Positions 1 to 6,342 of a stretch of DNA of 8,300 nucleotides are shown here, piece after piece. How positions within the stretch are numbered: the stretch's first letter is position 1; every line of letters begins with the position of its first letter. Below the pieces are notes generated by a model. It did no database searches. It worked only from the letters and a program-made list of their open reading frames with translations, and was not told the DNA's origin. The DNA lies in contig JAAYXN010000177.1 of assembly GCA_012515885.1 (NCBI GenBank), positions 1 to 8,300 of the forward strand, read 5' to 3'. The stretch comes from Rhodococcus sp. (in: high G+C Gram-positive bacteria). GTDB taxonomy: Bacteria; Actinomycetota; Actinomycetes; Mycobacteriales; Mycobacteriaceae. Both the position numbers and the translations under genes were made by a program.

Positions 1-365
1 CTAATGCAGGCGGTAAGCGGACGTTCGCGCCGTTGAATGAGCCGGTGGCCGTCGAGCATGATTATTCGGCGTCGTTGTTTGAGCCGGTTTCGGTGCGGCC
101 GTCGTTGTCGACGCCACGTTTTGATGATGTGGTGGGGCGGGCTGTGGGGATGGGCAGTGTGTCGGTGGGGCTTGGTGCGCAGCATGAGCATCCGGAGGCG
201 TTGTTTTCTACGCGGTGGGTGGATGTTGCTGGTGATGGGCGTTATGTGATTGGTCCGAAGGATTTCGAGAATGTGGTGTCGGGGGATGCGAAAGGGTTTG
301 TTACTCGGGTGGAGGCGATGATCCGGGTGGCGGTGAAGCAGGCCCGCGACCTAGACGAAAGCTGA
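1..365 (+). CDS. EspG-like ESX secretion-associated protein, C-terminal part
   Basis: The reading frame is open to the left edge (first whole codon at base 3) and stops with TGA at 363-365, so this is the 3' end of a longer gene. A TTG at 33 could be read as a start, but the frame continues upstream without a stop and the product would lack most of a domain. The visible 121 residues contain a G-x-G-x-(V/I)-x-V stretch (GMGSVSVGLG) followed by STRWVDVAGDGRYVI and a C-terminal helix. This resembles the C-terminal strand, 'W-x-D...DGRY' turn and final helix of EspG proteins, the cytosolic chaperones that hold PE-PPE-type substrates for ESX (type VII) secretion. Family membership is inferred from this pattern alone, without an alignment. 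Codons end mostly in G or T (gtg, tcg, ttg, ggt), whereas the facing emb gene favours C-ending codons near its 3' end. It is convergent with emb and not part of the arabinan cluster. Confidence 0.6.
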   Translation, partial: NAGGKRTFAPLNEPVAVEHDYSASLFEPVSVRPSLSTPRFDDVVGRAVGMGSVSVGLGAQHEHPEALFSTRWVDVAGDGRYVIGPKDFENVVSGDAKGFVTRVEAMIRVAVKQARDLDES

Positions 366-378
366 CCCCACACAGCAA

Positions 379-421
379 GAAGGGGCGTAAACATCCGCAT
401 CGCGAATGTTTACGCCCCTTC
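379..421. terminator. Bidirectional intrinsic terminator between convergent genes
   Basis: Bases 379-394 and 406-421 form a perfect 16-bp inverted repeat (core AGGGGCGTAAACAT) with an 11-nt loop. It lies 13 nt after the stop of the + strand EspG-like gene and 6 nt after the stop of the minus-strand emb gene. Neither side has a long uninterrupted T tract; short pyrimidine-rich runs follow (CTTCGCTT on +, TTGCTGTG on -), which is common in high-GC actinobacteria. The convergent position and perfect stem make a shared terminator the natural reading. Confidence 0.88.
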
Positions 422-427
422 CTTCGC

Positions 428-3400
428 TTAGTACGTCATGATGGGGCCGGGATTCCAGGTGCCGCTGCGGCGGACCTGCTCCACATCGATCTCCGCGGTC
501 ACCGCTGACGGATCAATGGGGACATAGCGTTCCAGCGAACCCCAATCGCGATACCAATCGCCGTCGAGATACGTCGCATACGTATCGGCAAGAAGCAGCT
601 GCGACGTCCAACCAAGCGGGCCACCGCCATAGCGGTCCTGCCAGGCATTCGTCGACTCAGCACCCACCCGGTCCGGCAAAATCCGGTATTCGGGCACTTC
701 AGCGACACCGTAGCGATGATCGAACGGACGCTGGCACGGGAACGCCAGGCCCACCGCCCAGTCGAGCAGCACCGGAGCCTGCGAACCAACAACCTCCTGC
801 AACGTCTGCATCGACGGCACCCGCGGCGGAGTCACCGCTAGCCACTGATCCGGATTCGCGTCATAGTCAGCAACAAGCAGCCGGACACTATCGGCATCGC
901 CCAACGCATCAAGCGGAACCCGCAGATTCCGCCACGACGGCGCCGGACCAATATCGATCGGATCGACAACACCGAGAACCTCGACATCACCGTTCGCGCC
1001 GGTGCGGCCGTACTCGACCTGCAAACGGCCACCATAAGTAGCCACACCATCACGGGCCACCGAATGGATGCGGCCCGCGGCAGCAATCGTCAACAGCGGC
1101 GCATCCTCGGAACGCTCCGGCAACACATACCAGCCAGTGGTGAGGGTCGCCGGTCCCGGCGCGCCGTAACTACCGACGACGGGAACCTGCGAGCGGTCAA
1201 GCCCGAACGGCAGCGAAACACTGCTGCCGTTAATTCCCTGAGTGGACTCGGAACCGCCACCGGTACCCGAACTGGTGCCGTCGACCGTGGATTCTTCCGA
1301 AACAACGGTATTCGCGGCCCCCGTCGCCCGCTCCTCAGTATCAGCGGTGAGGTCAAAGGCGACACCGTCCGGACTGAAACCGTCCCCGTCACTGGCACCG
1401 AAACCGCCCACACCAGCCAGATTTTCGGGCGTGGTTCGCAGCGGCAGGATGGCTGCCGTCGGATCGCTTTCGACGAGAACAGCATCGGCGAGGGCGCAGC
1501 TTCCGGTGATTGAATCGAGGTTCGATTTGCCCACCGAATACGCCGGGTATTGGGCCACGAAACCTTTGGCCATCGACGCCACCTCGAAGAGGACGACGGC
1601 AGTCGCGGCGATCGTCAGGGGCGAAACAGCTAGGGCGCGTGCCCGTGTGGGTTTCTTCGACGGCTGCTTCTTCTCGAATGGCTCCCGGAAGTGGAACCAC
1701 GCGGCAAGAACAAGAGCGAGACCGGTGAGGATCAGCAGCGCCGTGGAGAAGCTGTAGCCGGCGATGGACGGCGGCTTGTCGAACCATGGAATACCGAAGC
1801 TTGAGACATACCACCAGCCGTTAGTGCCGGTGAACGCCAACGCCAGAACAAACAGCACCCCTGCGGCGAACAGTGCTCGGTTGCGTTTCGAGCGGATACT
1901 CGCCGCCCCCACACCGACCGCCGCCAGTACCGCCACCGAACCCGCAAGCCCCGCGTACACACCGAAGTGATGCGTCCACTTGGTGGGGGTGAGCATCATG
2001 AGCAGCAGCGCCGTGAACACGATGCCGAGAATGCGACGCGACGGGCCGATCGCGGTGCCGGGAATACGGCCTTTACGCAGGATCAGCATGACGCACACGA
2101 TCACGCACAGGATCATGATGAAGACGCCGAAACGTCGCGCCAACGACCCGTCCGGGGTGAACGACATGAGCGCTTCCCAGCGCAACTTTTCTTCGAACCA
2201 AGCGTGGCTGGGTCCAACGAGGTTACGGACCCGGGTGGATTCGAGGACGCTCGCGAGCGTCTGATCCGCGAACACGGCAACAAGAACCACGGTTCCTGCC
2301 GCCAATAGCGGAGCAATCTGCGCGGTGAGGCCCACCGTTTTACGACGGGCAACCAGTGCTTTGAGGACGGGCCGCGCGCCCGCGACAAGAGCGGCGACAC
2401 AGATCAAACCGGACGGACCAGCGGCGAGGGAGAATGCGGCAATCAGCACCGCGACGGCAGCCGGGAGCATACGTCCGGTCGCGATAGCGCGTTCAATCGA
2501 GCACCACGTGAGCAGGGCGCCGAGAGCGATGATCGGTTCGGGGCGCAGACCGTTGTCGAACGGCAGCCAGAACGCGAGGAACACCAGGCCACCGGTCCAC
2601 AGGGCAACCCGGTTTCTGCGCACCGCGACCCCGAGACGCGGCACCACTTCCCGACTGATGACCAGCCAGCAGATGATGCCTGCGATCAGCGTCGGTAGAC
2701 GCATCCACATGCTGTCGGTGGAGATTTTCGCGAACGCAGCCAGCACCTCGTAGTACCAACCGAACGGTGCCTCGGGGACACCGAACCAGCGGTAATAGTT
2801 GGCCATGTACCCGGACTCTTCCGAGACCCGCGCCATGCTCAGGAGGTAGCCGTCATCGGAGGTGTTGGCGCCAAAAACATGCCACAGGGCGAGGGTGCCA
2901 ACCACGACGACGTCGACGCCGGTGAACTTCCACCAGCGGGCAGGCAAGAATCGTCGTGCTTTACGGTGGTCCGCGCCGTCGAGTCGATGCAGCGCTACCA
3001 GCGACACAATCGTCGCGAGCACACACACGATCATCGCGAGCAGTTTCAGTAGCGTCGGCGACGACGTGAACCGTGAATCGAGATCGACGTGGACGGCAAG
3101 CCCGGGCACGGCCTGATCGAGATCGCTGTACAGGCCGACCATTCGTGGCCGGAAGTCGCCGACGATGGTGTCGGTGCGGTCTAGCCCAGAGACGCTGACG
3201 GTGGCGGCTTCCTGCGTCACTGAGATCGCAATATCGCCGCAGCCGGACGCTTCGTCTGCGGAGATTGCCGCGATCACCCCGCCGCGCAGCGTCACGTCAA
3301 TCGCGCCATCGGCATTCACGGTGGCGGCGAGAGCCTTGTCGTAGCGGTCGGCCGCGCCGTTCGGCATCGTCGCGAAGAGAGTGCCGCCGTCCGGCAGCGC

Positions 3401-3661
3401 CGCGACGGAAGCGCACGGGATGTGTGCCTGCAACTCCAGCGGCGTGTACGACACCAGGGGTGCGTTAACCGATTCCGGCACCTGCGACTGCGGCCACGAA
3501 ATCGACGCGGAATCTTGCTGGACCGGCAGGAACGGGATCGACAGCGCCGCCAAGAATCCGAAGATTCCGGTGACGACGGCAATCAACCGTGCGGTGCGGA
3601 CAGCTCCGGGTGTGGACGCGGGAGGTTTCGCAACTGTGGGCTGTGTAGCGTGAGGCGGCAC
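428..3661 (-). CDS. emb: Arabinosyltransferase Emb (EmbA/B/C family)
   Basis: A 1077-residue GT-C arabinofuranosyltransferase that extends arabinan of the cell envelope using decaprenyl-phosphoryl-arabinose on the periplasmic side. Length and domain order match mycobacterial Emb proteins. There is a first membrane helix (about 23-46), then an extracytoplasmic beta-rich domain (about 50-200) with Cys83 and Cys141. The polytopic core (about 205-700) carries the catalytic-loop motif NTSDDGYLLSMARV, with Asp269-Asp270. It also holds the conserved blocks DNGLRPEPIIALG (369-381), RKGRIPG (529-535) and TPTKWTHHFG (558-567). A Ser/Thr/Gly/Glu-rich linker (about 774-808) precedes the C-terminal carbohydrate-binding domain (about 809-1077), with GINGS, FPCQRPF and GDWYRDWGS. 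Local similarity switches between paralogs: the N- and C-terminal domains look EmbA-like and the catalytic core EmbC/EmbB-like, so I use the generic symbol. The GTG start is the first in frame after a TGA at 3704-3706 and gives an N-terminus like EmbA. No Shine-Dalgarno sequence precedes it. It lies 63 bp after the GT-C-like gene and is the last gene of the cluster. Confidence 0.95.
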   Translation of the reverse strand: MPPHATQPTVAKPPASTPGAVRTARLIAVVTGIFGFLAALSIPFLPVQQDSASISWPQSQVPESVNAPLVSYTPLELQAHIPCASVAALPDGGTLFATMPNGAADRYDKALAATVNADGAIDVTLRGGVIAAISADEASGCGDIAISVTQEAATVSVSGLDRTDTIVGDFRPRMVGLYSDLDQAVPGLAVHVDLDSRFTSSPTLLKLLAMIVCVLATIVSLVALHRLDGADHRKARRFLPARWWKFTGVDVVVVGTLALWHVFGANTSDDGYLLSMARVSEESGYMANYYRWFGVPEAPFGWYYEVLAAFAKISTDSMWMRLPTLIAGIICWLVISREVVPRLGVAVRRNRVALWTGGLVFLAFWLPFDNGLRPEPIIALGALLTWCSIERAIATGRMLPAAVAVLIAAFSLAAGPSGLICVAALVAGARPVLKALVARRKTVGLTAQIAPLLAAGTVVLVAVFADQTLASVLESTRVRNLVGPSHAWFEEKLRWEALMSFTPDGSLARRFGVFIMILCVIVCVMLILRKGRIPGTAIGPSRRILGIVFTALLLMMLTPTKWTHHFGVYAGLAGSVAVLAAVGVGAASIRSKRNRALFAAGVLFVLALAFTGTNGWWYVSSFGIPWFDKPPSIAGYSFSTALLILTGLALVLAAWFHFREPFEKKQPSKKPTRARALAVSPLTIAATAVVLFEVASMAKGFVAQYPAYSVGKSNLDSITGSCALADAVLVESDPTAAILPLRTTPENLAGVGGFGASDGDGFSPDGVAFDLTADTEERATGAANTVVSEESTVDGTSSGTGGGSESTQGINGSSVSLPFGLDRSQVPVVGSYGAPGPATLTTGWYVLPERSEDAPLLTIAAAGRIHSVARDGVATYGGRLQVEYGRTGANGDVEVLGVVDPIDIGPAPSWRNLRVPLDALGDADSVRLLVADYDANPDQWLAVTPPRVPSMQTLQEVVGSQAPVLLDWAVGLAFPCQRPFDHRYGVAEVPEYRILPDRVGAESTNAWQDRYGGGPLGWTSQLLLADTYATYLDGDWYRDWGSLERYVPIDPSAVTAEIDVEQVRRSGTWNPGPIMTY

Positions 3662-3683
3662 GAGACGATCGTATGTGAGGGTG

Positions 3684-3733
3684 GCTGCGGCGGTGCCGCT
3701 ACCTCAGATGCTGCGGCGGTGCCGCTACTTCAG
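3684..3733. repeat. 26-bp-period tandem repeat spanning a stop codon
   Basis: Two 24-nt copies, 3684-3707 and 3710-3733, share 23 of 24 bases (C at 3703, T at 3729) and are separated by the dinucleotide AT. On the minus strand the first copy read contains the last two codons and the TAG stop of the GT-C-like gene; the second lies wholly in the spacer before emb. Each copy contains the inverted repeat GCGGC-ACC-GCCGC (minus strand; + coordinates 3687-3699 and 3713-3725), so the transcript would carry two identical small hairpins in tandem. This looks like a local duplication of the gene's 3' end. Whether it affects emb translation is unknown. Confidence 0.9.
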
Positions 3734-5572
3734 GCCCCGCACGTCCCACACCCAGGTGCCGCCGACACGTTCGCCGTCGAAGCCGACGAGTTGGTTGACG
3801 GCTTGCCGGAGCACACGGTCGTTGCGGGTTTTGGATAGGACGAGGACGTCGGCGTTCCAGAATTCAAGGTCGGCGCGGGCGTTAGCGAGGACGGCGTCGT
3901 TGATGGCTGGGATCTGCCCGGTCTTTTCCACTTCCCGTAGGAATAGCGCGGTGGGGCGATCTTCGGGACCGTATTTGCCCATGTCGTCGGGTCCGGCGGG
4001 GCCCACGAAGTAGCCGCCTGCGATTTTGAACCCGAAGTCCTGTTCGGCTTGCCAGTGCAGGAGCCGCGCGTTTTGTGGTGACGAGAGCGGCACCGCCACT
4101 ACCGAGCCGTCGCTGACGTAGTCGCGCCACATCTGATCGTCGAAGAACGCGGGTGCTTGTGCGCGCGGGACGACCTGCAGCGGGGTGGGCGCGAGGGGAA
4201 CGAGCGCGACGGCGAGGAAGGTGAACCAGATCAGTGCGGGGGTGCGTGAACCGCCACGGAATGAGGCGATGGCGCGGTCGGTGCCGAGTGCGAGGATCAG
4301 CGCAGCCACCGGGATCATGCCCATCGCGAACCGGGATTCGAGCACGGACTCGAAGAGCGGTTTCTCGGCCAGCAGCTCCCACGGCAGCGGGATGCCGGTG
4401 TCGTTGCCGCCGATCGTCAACGTCCGGCCGAGAGAGAGGGTGCCCATGACGAGCGCGGTAACCGAGGCGGCGCGCGCGAGCGGCATACGCCACAACCACA
4501 GGGATGACACGGCCAGCAGAATCAGCAGTGGCCACCCAAAGAATGCGTTCTCTTCGGTGGCGTTCATCCGCAGACCCGACATGTCGGGGGAGGCGCCAGC
4601 GAGTGACTGGGTGGGGAAGCTGGTCAGCGAATGCACATCGTTGCCGACCGGACCATGCTCAAGTGCGCTGTAGGCGTTGGGGCCGAAGAACTGCCACCAC
4701 AGGGGGAACGCGGCGATCGCGAGTGAGGTGAGTCCGGCGATCGCGAAACCAGGCAGGGCGCGTCGTATCGCAGCCCACGCGGTTTTCGGCTGGCTGGCGG
4801 CGTAGACGAGTCCGAACACCGCGAACGTCAGGGCATAAATAAGCAGGGGTTCTTCGCCGAGGAAAATTTGGTAGGCGATGAGCAGGCCCAGAACGATGCC
4901 GCTGCGCACCGGGCGGATGCCGCGACCGAGCCGGATGATCCCGAGCGCAATGAACGGCAGCAGAAACAGGGCAACAAAATTGGGGTGGCCATTAGCGTGG
5001 GACACCATCGCCGGAGCGAAACCGCAGACCACACCGCCGACGGCCGCAGCGAACCGCGACGAGACGACATGGCGGGAAAGCACCCAGTACCAGGCGATGG
5101 CGGTACCGGCGAGACCAATGGTCAGCGCCAACGTAAACGTCACGGTGGGCCCGAAAGCGAGAGTGATGGGCGCGAACGGGATGCTGAACCCGAACATCGC
5201 GGTATTGCCCATGAGGTTGACGCCGAGCGGATAATTCTGCAGGTCACTGCCCAGCGGATTTTCCAGGTTGACCACCGAATGCGCGGCCACCGAGAAGAAC
5301 CATTCCCACATGTTTTGGTCCTGGCCGCTGCGCAGCAGATACCCGGTGCCGAGGTTGCGCCACTGCCGGTACAGCACGAACAGCGCGAGACCCACAAAGA
5401 ACGCGACGGCGGTGACATCGCCCGGGTGCGGGCGCCACTGCCGTAGCTGCGCTAGCCGGGAGGGACGGGGCGCGGGTCGGGTCGAGGGGGAAGGCCGGAC
5501 TTGGGACGGGGCGGTGTCGCTCGTTGTCTCGGTGGATGTTCTGCCCTGGTGAGCCAGGGTGATGTCATTCAC
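3725..5572 (-). CDS. GT-C-like polytopic membrane glycosyltransferase, uncharacterised
   Basis: A 615-residue membrane protein whose exact family I do not recognise. Residues 1-48 are a Ser/Thr/Pro/Arg-rich, probably disordered cytosolic tail. The first membrane helix (about 53-70) leads into an extracytoplasmic loop, SGQDQNMWEWFF (82-93), then NPLGSDLQNYPLGVNLMGNT (105-124). An acidic residue soon after the first helix plus a 'YP-x-GVNL' segment is the layout of actinobacterial GT-C enzymes, which take sugars from polyprenyl-phosphate donors; Asp85 or Glu90 would be the candidate catalytic residue. About ten more hydrophobic segments follow up to about 463. A soluble, probably extracytoplasmic C-terminal domain of about 150 residues comes last. 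It begins its reading with GTG at 5572, with GAAAGG at 5590-5585 as a ribosome binding site 12 nt upstream, which is rather far. It lies between aftA and emb on the same strand, so a role in arabinan, galactan or lipoglycan assembly is a reasonable inference. Transporter or flippase activity is not excluded. Confidence 0.85.
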   Translation of the reverse strand: MNDITLAHQGRTSTETTSDTAPSQVRPSPSTRPAPRPSRLAQLRQWRPHPGDVTAVAFFVGLALFVLYRQWRNLGTGYLLRSGQDQNMWEWFFSVAAHSVVNLENPLGSDLQNYPLGVNLMGNTAMFGFSIPFAPITLAFGPTVTFTLALTIGLAGTAIAWYWVLSRHVVSSRFAAAVGGVVCGFAPAMVSHANGHPNFVALFLLPFIALGIIRLGRGIRPVRSGIVLGLLIAYQIFLGEEPLLIYALTFAVFGLVYAASQPKTAWAAIRRALPGFAIAGLTSLAIAAFPLWWQFFGPNAYSALEHGPVGNDVHSLTSFPTQSLAGASPDMSGLRMNATEENAFFGWPLLILLAVSSLWLWRMPLARAASVTALVMGTLSLGRTLTIGGNDTGIPLPWELLAEKPLFESVLESRFAMGMIPVAALILALGTDRAIASFRGGSRTPALIWFTFLAVALVPLAPTPLQVVPRAQAPAFFDDQMWRDYVSDGSVVAVPLSSPQNARLLHWQAEQDFGFKIAGGYFVGPAGPDDMGKYGPEDRPTALFLREVEKTGQIPAINDAVLANARADLEFWNADVLVLSKTRNDRVLRQAVNQLVGFDGERVGGTWVWDVRGLK

Positions 5573-5698
5573 GCGTTGTCCGTACCTTTCGGGACTGTCG
5601 AGCCCGGACGTTTCGGGACTCGCGGCTGCCAGCGACGATCGTGCACCTGTTGTCGTCGTGTATCGAGGCGACCGTGGTCGGGGTGGTATTCACACCAG

Positions 5699-5722
5699 TG
5701 CGGCCCGCCGAAGCGGACCGCA
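5699..5722 (-). other. UUCG-capped RNA hairpin between two genes
   Basis: On the minus strand TGCGGTCCGC-TTCG-GCGGGCCGCA folds into a 10-bp stem closed by a C(UUCG)G tetraloop, one of the most stable known. One pair is G-U on this strand and becomes an A/C mismatch on the other, so the structure favours the strand of the surrounding genes. It lies 84 nt after the stop of the 99-residue gene and 126 nt before the start of the GT-C-like gene. No T tract follows. It may end or attenuate transcription, or protect an mRNA 5' end if the promoter candidate at 5731-5758 is real. Confidence 0.6.
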
Positions 5723-5730
5723 AAGTGTTG

Positions 5731-5758
5731 ATTTTACTGAAGGTGCCTGAGCGTAACC
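5731..5758 (-). promoter_or_regulatory. Weak promoter candidate for the GT-C-like gene and emb
   Basis: Reading the minus strand, TAAAAT (5736-5731) is a good -10-like hexamer, in a locally AT-rich patch of otherwise GC-rich DNA. A poor -35-like GGTTAC (5758-5753) lies 16 nt upstream. Transcription would start near 5724, at the foot of the UUCG hairpin. The rest of the 234-bp gap 5573-5806 has a 10-nt direct repeat TTTCGGGACT (5587-5596 and 5611-5620) and short inverted repeats (for example CGACC-GT-GGTCG, 5669-5680), but no convincing gene. Confidence 0.25.
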
Positions 5759-5806
5759 TGTGCGTCTACCTGGTCGAATACCGAAATTTCAGGCTAAACG
5801 GGCAGT

Positions 5807-6106
5807 TCAGGCGGCGTGGGGCAGCTGGGTATGCCGGGTGCTGGCGGGGCTCACCGCAGGGGTGGGCAGCGCAATCCGTGGACGGTTGCGGACGAGGTGC
5901 ACGATGGCGTGGCCGAGGAGCCACAGTGCAGCCACGATGACGGCTGCAGCCAGGATCGTCCACAACCCGGCGAACACACCGAGAATGACGCCAGCAGTGA
6001 TGATCAGCCCCGTGCTGATCGTGAGGTGCCCGCTATTGGTGCCGAGGAGGTATTCGGGTTCCTCAGCTGCATCGATGTTGACTGCCGCAGTGTGTGGATC
6101 CGCCAT
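5807..6106 (-). CDS. Small two-helix membrane protein, unknown function
   Basis: A 99-residue protein that I do not recognise. The first 27 residues are polar and acidic (EEPEYLLG). Residues about 28-72 form a long hydrophobic block, best read as two membrane helices (about 28-46 and 48-72) joined by a tight turn. A basic, proline-rich tail (VRNRPRIALPTPAVSP...) follows. There are no cysteines and no recognisable catalytic motif, and it lacks the four-helix pattern of GtrA-type flippases. The ATG start at 6106 is well supported by a strong ribosome binding site, the best in the window. It lies between aftA and the GT-C-like gene on the same strand, with gaps of about 235 bp on both sides, so it may be a separate transcription unit or an accessory subunit of the envelope enzymes. 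A real gene seems likely; function cannot be assigned. Confidence 0.75.
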   Translation of the reverse strand: MADPHTAAVNIDAAEEPEYLLGTNSGHLTISTGLIITAGVILGVFAGLWTILAAAVIVAALWLLGHAIVHLVRNRPRIALPTPAVSPASTRHTQLPHAA

Positions 6107-6110
6107 TGTT

Positions 6111-6117
6111 CTCTCCT
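6111..6117 (-). promoter_or_regulatory. Ribosome binding site of the 99-residue membrane protein
   Basis: The minus strand reads AGGAGAG, followed by AACA and the ATG at 6106-6104. The AGGAG core lies 6 nt from the start codon, an ideal spacing. It fixes the start and is the main reason for accepting this small ORF over the overlapping opposite-strand frames. Confidence 0.85.
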
Positions 6118-6268
6118 GCCTACCGCTAAAGTTTTGTTCGAAGAGCTACGTACCCGGAGCGTTGTCCGCTAATACGTGGAGTCCGCGTTTCGTAGCGCGG
6201 GTCTCTTTCTTCGAGCTATCGGCGTGTCAAACGCTGATGATCTGTCACTTCGATTAAACTCCGCGGCC

Positions 6269-6283
6269 CCAGCAGGCTGCTGG
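6269..6283. repeat. Perfect 15-bp palindrome downstream of aftA
   Basis: CCAGCAG-G-CTGCTGG is a perfect inverted repeat with a single central base. It lies about 60 bp after the aftA stop and about 160 bp before the start of the next gene, with the palindrome CCGCGG (6261-6266) beside it. As RNA it could fold as a 6-bp stem with a 3-nt loop, weak for a terminator and with no T tract; as DNA it has the shape of a dimeric regulator operator. The rest of the 236-bp gap (6107-6342) holds a TTGACA hexamer on the minus strand (6230-6225) without a good -10 partner, and a 9-bp imperfect inverted repeat (6136-6144 with 6208-6216). Confidence 0.5.
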
Positions 6284-6342
6284 TTATTCTCACAATCGGG
6301 CAATCTTCCGGTGAGTCATCTCTGCAAGTGGGGAAATATCGT

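Noticed and set aside
1242..1757. 171-codon + strand ORF opposite emb
   Set aside because: It lies fully inside the conserved emb coding region on the opposite strand and has no recognisable domain.
4868..5446. 192-codon + strand ORF opposite the GT-C-like gene
   Set aside because: It is antisense to a well-supported membrane protein gene. Its product is low-complexity Arg/Glu/His-rich, as expected from a shadow frame in GC-rich DNA.
5633..5658. CGACGA/TCGTCG inverted repeat in the gap before the GT-C-like gene
   Set aside because: It is a 6-bp stem with a 14-nt loop in GC-rich DNA, not distinctive enough to call.
5641..5940. + strand ORFs in the gap before the GT-C-like gene, overlapping the 99-residue gene
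   Set aside because: The opposite-strand ORF has a strong ribosome binding site and clear membrane helices; the + strand frames show neither.
6136..6216. 9-bp imperfect inverted repeat (6136-6144 with 6208-6216) in the leader of the 99-residue gene
   Set aside because: The arms are short, carry one mismatch and are 63 nt apart; this is within what chance produces in a 236-bp gap.
6202..6230. TTGACA -35-like hexamer on the minus strand before the 99-residue gene
   Set aside because: At 16-18 nt spacing the downstream hexamers (AAAGAG, AAGAGA, AGAGAC) fit a -10 box poorly, so I did not call a promoter.
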